A stretch of 64,000 nt of DNA from Amycolatopsis deserti (lineage in GTDB: Bacteria; Actinomycetota; Actinomycetes; Mycobacteriales; Pseudonocardiaceae). How positions within the stretch are numbered: position 1 is the stretch's first letter; each line of letters opens with the position of its first letter. The DNA lies in assembly GCF_014653945.1 (NCBI RefSeq), contig NZ_BNAU01000001.1:868001-932000 (forward strand), in the 5' to 3' direction. The notes under the pieces were generated by a model, which worked only from the letters and a program-made list of their open reading frames with translations, had not been told where the DNA came from and searched no databases. The translations under genes and the position numbers were made by a program. Below are positions 60,673-64,000 of the stretch, in pieces.

Positions 60673-61163
60673 GACGATGTCCCGGTGTTCGCCGTCGATC
60701 GCCACACGTCGACCGGCTCGGCAGCCGTGGCTGTCAACCGTTTCCCACCGGGCACGCCGAGGATGAGGGCGTCGCCGAAGTCGACATCGCAGGCGATGGT
60801 GACCGTCACGGTGCCGCCGGGGCGCAGGCCTCCGGTCGAGGTGGTCGCGGATAACGACCGGCAGGCCACACCCGCGTCGGCCAGGGCTGCGGCGGCCGTG
60901 GACTGGGCGGCACTGATCGCGGCAGTAGCGGTGCGCTCCATGCTCGCGGCGCGGGCGGCTTGATGGGCGGCGTCGTCGATGCGGATCCGAGCTTCCACCC
61001 CGCGGTGGATCACGACGCCGACGAACACCAGGAGCATGATCAGCAACGGGGCGACGAGCGTGATCTCGGAGGCGACCGACCCCTCGTCGGCACGCCACCA
61101 GACGATCCGCGCCTCCTGGCCGCGGAGTCCGCACCGGGGTGAGGTTCTGGTCATCGAGGTCAT
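60669..61163 (-). CDS. TadE-like pseudopilin
   Basis: The 164-residue product has a basic leader ending WWRADEG followed by SVASEITLVAPLLIMLLVFV, with Glu at position 5 as in class III prepilins processed by TadV-type peptidases. An extracytoplasmic domain with two Cys follows (VACRSLSAT, VTIACDVDFG). Both ends overlap neighbours by 4 bases. It is part of the pilus-tip or anchoring set of the Tad machine. Confidence 0.77.
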   Translation of the reverse strand: MTSMTRTSPRCGLRGQEARIVWWRADEGSVASEITLVAPLLIMLLVFVGVVIHRGVEARIRIDDAAHQAARAASMERTATAAISAAQSTAAAALADAGVACRSLSATTSTGGLRPGGTVTVTIACDVDFGDALILGVPGGKRLTATAAEPVDVWRSTANTGTSS

Positions 61164-61603
61164 CCACTCGTCTCCGGAACGAAGCGTTCGACAGGACCGG
61201 CGGCCTCGGCATGTACGGGCAGCGTCAGGAACGGAACCACTGACGTGGCCGTCCCGGAGATCCGGACTGCGGCTGCAGCTGGGCCCCGGTCGGTCGACAC
61301 GGCGGCGCCGCGCAGCGGACCACCTGCGAGCTGGCCGAGGAGTTGTTGCGCGCTGGCCGTGCCCGCCGCGGCGGTCCCGTTCTGCGAACGCGCGGCCACC
61401 AGGCCCTGCGAGGCGGCGGCCTGGGCGATGTGCGTGGCGTGCGACCACAGCGCGAACTGCACGATGGCCAGCAGCACCAGCAACAGCAGGGGAGTGGCGA
61501 TCACCAGCTCCGCGCTCACCGAGCCGTGGTCGCCCATCAACGACTTGCGGAGCCGGACTCGCCACGAGGCGGGTCTCGCGCAGAGGATCTGCCTGCGGTT
61601 CAT
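61160..61603 (-). CDS. TadE-like pseudopilin
   Basis: The 147-residue protein has a leader with KSLMGDHG, then SVSAELVIATPLLLLVLLAI with Glu5, and an Ala-rich C-terminal domain. The N-terminal pattern is the TadE signature. It begins 4 bases after the Flp-like pilin stop and overlaps the next pseudopilin gene by 4 bases. Confidence 0.8.
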   Translation of the reverse strand: MNRRQILCARPASWRVRLRKSLMGDHGSVSAELVIATPLLLLVLLAIVQFALWSHATHIAQAAASQGLVAARSQNGTAAAGTASAQQLLGQLAGGPLRGAAVSTDRGPAAAAVRISGTATSVVPFLTLPVHAEAAGPVERFVPETSG

Positions 61604-61607
61604 AGCT

Positions 61608-61796
61608 TCACATGTCGATGCTGTTGGCCTTGGACGTGACCTTGGCGACGATGATCGCGAGCACCGCGATGGCCGCGACGACCAGCAGCGCTGTCACGAG
61701 CACCGTTTCGGTCGAGTACCCGGCCTCGGGTTCACGCCGTAGCATGTCCACCCGAGCTCGGATGATGGTCCACAACGTGTCCCATTGTGAGGGCAT
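61608..61796 (-). CDS. Flp-like major pilin
   Basis: The 62-residue protein has a short leader (RRREPEAG-type, here LRREPEAG), then YSTETVLVTALLVVAAIAVL as the hydrophobic core and a small polar end KVTSKANSIDM. Flp pilins have this size and layout. It lies between TadC and TadE genes, the usual place in actinobacterial Tad loci. Confidence 0.75.
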   Translation of the reverse strand: MPSQWDTLWTIIRARVDMLRREPEAGYSTETVLVTALLVVAAIAVLAIIVAKVTSKANSIDM

Positions 61797-61820
61797 CAGA
61801 TTCTCCTCTCGTACGCCGGT

Positions 61821-62723
61821 TCAGAGTCCATTGAGGACCTGGACTAGAGCGGGGTAGGCGATGAAGGCGAGGAATCCGAGGAACAACGCCATCACCGGTA
61901 GCGACATCCGTTCGGTTGCCGCTTGGGTATCGCCCTCGGCTTCGGTCATCTGGTGGGTGCGCAGGGCCTGTGCCTTAGCGGCGAGGGATGTGCGGACCTT
62001 GGCGCCCTCGGTGCCGGCGAGGCTGACCGAGGCGGCGAGCTCGGCGAGTTCGGTCACGTCGAGTTCTTCGCCGAGCCGGCGCAGTGTCGCCCATGGGGTC
62101 GTGCGGGTCAGGCGGGCGGTGTCCAGCGCGCGGCGGATCTGTGCAAAGGCCCATCCGCGGCCGATGGCGACGGAGTCGCCGAGCGCACTGTCGACCCCGG
62201 CACCACCGGCCAGCGTGATCCATACCAGGTCCAGGTAGGCCGACAGCGCGTGCCGGAACCCGGAGCGGAGTTTCGCTGCTTCGGTGCGGACCTGCAGGTC
62301 TGGGAGGACGAACCCCGCCGCGGCGAGCACCAGACCGGCGATGATCGGAAACTCGACACCAAGGCCGAATCCGGCGATCGTGAGGAGAGCGCTCAACAGT
62401 GCCGGCAGGACGAGGCCGGCGACGGCGAGGGTGGCCTTTTCCGCCAGGTGGGTCGAGCTCGAGCGGCCGATCACCGCGAGGTCGCGCGCCAGACGGGGGC
62501 CGGGCAGGCCGAGGGCGCGCAGAGGCGCGACGGCCGGCCGACCGAGTCGTGCGGCCCAGCCGGCGTCCCCAGTGGTCAGGATCGGCTCGGGACTGGGTGG
62601 CGCGGTGGCGCGGGTCAGGACGACGCCCAGTGCGGGACGCGGCGGGAACAGGTAGACCGCCAGCGCCCACAGCCCGATGCCGACGCCCGTGCCGAGTGTG
62701 AGGGAGATGATCAGGGGGCTCAT
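61821..62723 (-). CDS. tadC: TadC-like pilus membrane protein
   Basis: The 300-residue protein is a type II secretion F-domain protein with four to five membrane helices. Key parts are FRHALSAYLDLVWITLAGGA, LGEELDVTELAELAASVSLA and the final FLAFIAYPALVQVL. TadC and TadB together form the inner-membrane platform of the Tad pilus. Start ATG 62723 overlaps the TadB stop by 4 bases. Confidence 0.87.
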   Translation of the reverse strand: MSPLIISLTLGTGVGIGLWALAVYLFPPRPALGVVLTRATAPPSPEPILTTGDAGWAARLGRPAVAPLRALGLPGPRLARDLAVIGRSSSTHLAEKATLAVAGLVLPALLSALLTIAGFGLGVEFPIIAGLVLAAAGFVLPDLQVRTEAAKLRSGFRHALSAYLDLVWITLAGGAGVDSALGDSVAIGRGWAFAQIRRALDTARLTRTTPWATLRRLGEELDVTELAELAASVSLAGTEGAKVRTSLAAKAQALRTHQMTEAEGDTQAATERMSLPVMALFLGFLAFIAYPALVQVLNGL

Positions 62724-63610
62724 TCCTGCCTCCCAATGGCTAGTCGTGCGTCGCCGGCTGTGGCGAGGAACCGATCGGGCAGCGGGATACGGGCAATGCG
62801 GCTCAGCCAGGCGAACCCGGCCGCGAACAGACCGCCGATCCCCAGCAGCACGATCTGGCCGGCGGCGCTGTCATAAGCGCCCATGTAGCTGCGGTTGAGC
62901 AGCACCACGGCCACCGCGAAGGCCAGGGTGGTGCCCACGATGACCCGGACCGACGTGCGGGTGCGGGCTCGCCCGGCCTCAACACGCATCCGCATTGACG
63001 CCTGGCCGCGGGCCGCCTCGGCCAGCGACCCGAGGAGGTCGGCCAGCTGCCGGGTCTGGTGCTCGGCGGCCAGCAGCAAGGCGGCGATCACCAGGTCTCC
63101 GACCGGATCGTCCAACCGCTCGCCAAGTCGTCGCAACGCCGGAGCCAGACGCTCGCCGTTTTCGATTCCGGCCGCCAGGTCACCCACCTTGGCCCGGATG
63201 GCCGGTGGGGCCAGGGGCGCGGTGGCGAGGACGGCTTGTTCGAGCCCTGCGGCGGCCGACAGCGTGTCGCGCAGCATCTCCGTCCAGGTCGCGATCGCTT
63301 CGATGCGGGCGATTCGACGGGTGTGCTCCGGGTCCCCGCCCAGGACGCGGGGCAACCCCCAGCAGGCGAGCCCGGTGAGGACGCCGCCAACCAGCCAGCC
63401 AGTCAGCAGACCGGCTGCCAGCCCGGCAGCGATCGCGATACCAAGCCGGAGCGAGCGACGCGGGTCGGCTGGATACTCGGGACGGCGGATGCGGCGGGGG
63501 AGGTGAGTGCCGGTTCCCCGAAAGCCGAGGACGACCAGCAACAACCCGAGCCCGGCGCCGGCGCCGAGCAGCGCGGCGATGCCAGTGGTCGCGGTGAGAG
63601 CGACGGTCAT
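62720..63610 (-). CDS. tadB: TadB-like pilus membrane protein
   Basis: The 296-residue protein has N-terminal helices (GIAALLGAGAGLGLLLVVLG, AIAAGLAAGLLTGWLVGGVL), an F-domain with EMLRDTLSAAAGLEQAVLAT and LADLLGSLAEAARGQASMRM, and two C-terminal helices. ATG 63610 overlaps the TadA stop; an ATG 9 bases upstream is possible. Length and order match TadB of actinobacterial Tad loci. Confidence 0.87.
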   Translation of the reverse strand: MTVALTATTGIAALLGAGAGLGLLLVVLGFRGTGTHLPRRIRRPEYPADPRRSLRLGIAIAAGLAAGLLTGWLVGGVLTGLACWGLPRVLGGDPEHTRRIARIEAIATWTEMLRDTLSAAAGLEQAVLATAPLAPPAIRAKVGDLAAGIENGERLAPALRRLGERLDDPVGDLVIAALLLAAEHQTRQLADLLGSLAEAARGQASMRMRVEAGRARTRTSVRVIVGTTLAFAVAVVLLNRSYMGAYDSAAGQIVLLGIGGLFAAGFAWLSRIARIPLPDRFLATAGDARLAIGRQE

Positions 63611-64000
63611 GGCGCCCACCAGCCCTCGGGGTTTTCGAGCACACCGGGGTCGAATCCGGCGTCGACCAGGTCGTCGAGCGTGTCACCGCGCAGGGCGCCG
63701 GCAACGGGGCACGCGCGGCGATCCGGACCGGGCCGGTAGACCTCGTTGGAGATGATCTGCGGTCCGTCGGCGCCGACTACTTCGCGGATCGAGGACACCA
63801 CGCGGGTTCGTCGGTCGTCGGCGCGCGCCAAGTGCACGACGAAGTGCACCGCCGAGGCCACGAGCAGGTTCGTTGCCTCCAGCGGTAGCCGTTCCGCGCC
63901 CTGAGCGGCATAGGAGGCGAGTCGGGTGAAAGCGATCCGCGAGCTGGACGCGTGCAGGGTCGCCATCGACCCGTCGTTGCCCTGCGACATCGCGTTGCAC
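63607..64000 (-). CDS. tadA: TadA/CpaF ATPase, C-terminal part
   Basis: The frame is open to the end of the window, so the N-terminal part with the P-loop is not seen. About 131 residues remain: MSQGNDGSMATLHASSSRIA, the conserved TadA/CpaF His box, then ATNLLVASAVHFVVHLAR and VVSSIREVVGADGPQI. TadA powers pilus assembly. It overlaps the TadB gene, which confirms the operon. Confidence 0.92.
   Translation of the reverse strand, partial: CNAMSQGNDGSMATLHASSSRIAFTRLASYAAQGAERLPLEATNLLVASAVHFVVHLARADDRRTRVVSSIREVVGADGPQIISNEVYRPGPDRRACPVAGALRGDTLDDLVDAGFDPGVLENPEGWWAP

Noticed and set aside
1-64000. CRISPR array, tRNA or rRNA genes, insertion sequences
   Set aside because: No regularly spaced repeats, cloverleaf-like genes, rRNA-like stretches or transposase-like frames were recognised. 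A dedicated search could still find a weak tRNA.

Overview
The window comes from a GC-rich actinobacterium. The DNA is about 70% G+C, many genes start with GTG, and it carries P450s with PDR-type reductases, a LuxR-family ATP-binding regulator, BTAD regulators, and an actinobacterial type IV secretion set with a Tad-type pilus. Gene content fits a Pseudonocardiaceae-like genome or large plasmid, but no rRNA, tRNA or rep/par gene in the window fixes taxon or replicon.

Left part (1-32,734): a catabolic island. It opens with the end of an acyl-CoA synthetase, a thiolase/DUF35 pair and a broken VOC gene, then a Crp/Fnr regulator and a phosphotriesterase-like lactonase. Next are an SDR and a PDR-type reductase divergent from a P450, and an AHL-lactonase-like metallo-hydrolase. 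The core is a tight seven-gene minus-strand operon (16,632 down to 9,128): VAO-type flavin oxidase, PurU, FAD monooxygenase, alpha/beta hydrolase, FolD, hydroxyquinol 1,2-dioxygenase and maleylacetate reductase. A LuxR-type regulator lies between this operon and an SDR + LigM/GcvT-like demethylase pair; the same 27-bp element stands in front of both transcripts. A second minus-strand operon (29,017 down to 21,598) has an aromatic-acid MFS transporter, a second PDR reductase, a serine hydrolase, a second P450, two SDRs and an MDR reductase. A GntR/FCD regulator, a second LigM-like protein, a carboxymuconolactone-decarboxylase-like protein and a 3-hydroxyisobutyrate-dehydrogenase-like protein follow. 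Together these suggest uptake and O-demethylation of methoxylated aromatics, with C1 units moved through tetrahydrofolate to formate (FolD, PurU) and ring cleavage through hydroxyquinol and maleylacetate to 3-oxoadipate. The substrate itself is not shown by the sequence.

Boundary (32,735-39,258): remnants of a TetR gene and a ribD gene, a 718-aa protein with a PD-(D/E)XK nuclease signature, a DNA methyltransferase and a degenerate methyltransferase-like partner, then a repeat-rich non-coding stretch.

Right part (39,259-64,000): a conjugative module. The plus-strand operon encodes a sigma-like HTH protein, VirB2-like pilin, VirB6-like channel protein with a repeated tail, PrgI-family protein, VirB4-like ATPase, VirD4-like coupling ATPase, replication-relaxation protein and a two-domain wall hydrolase, and ends at a perfect hairpin. 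A minus-strand accessory operon follows: a MoxR AAA+ ATPase carrying a winged helix, a VWA protein with an HECGH motif, a cysteine-cluster protein and small proteins. An HxlR regulator comes next, then a minus-strand Tad pilus locus (TadA, TadB, TadC, a Flp-like pilin, three TadE/TadG-like pseudopilins and a membrane BTAD-LysM regulator) that runs off the end of the window. No relaxase of the TraI type, integrase, transposase or CRISPR array was seen.
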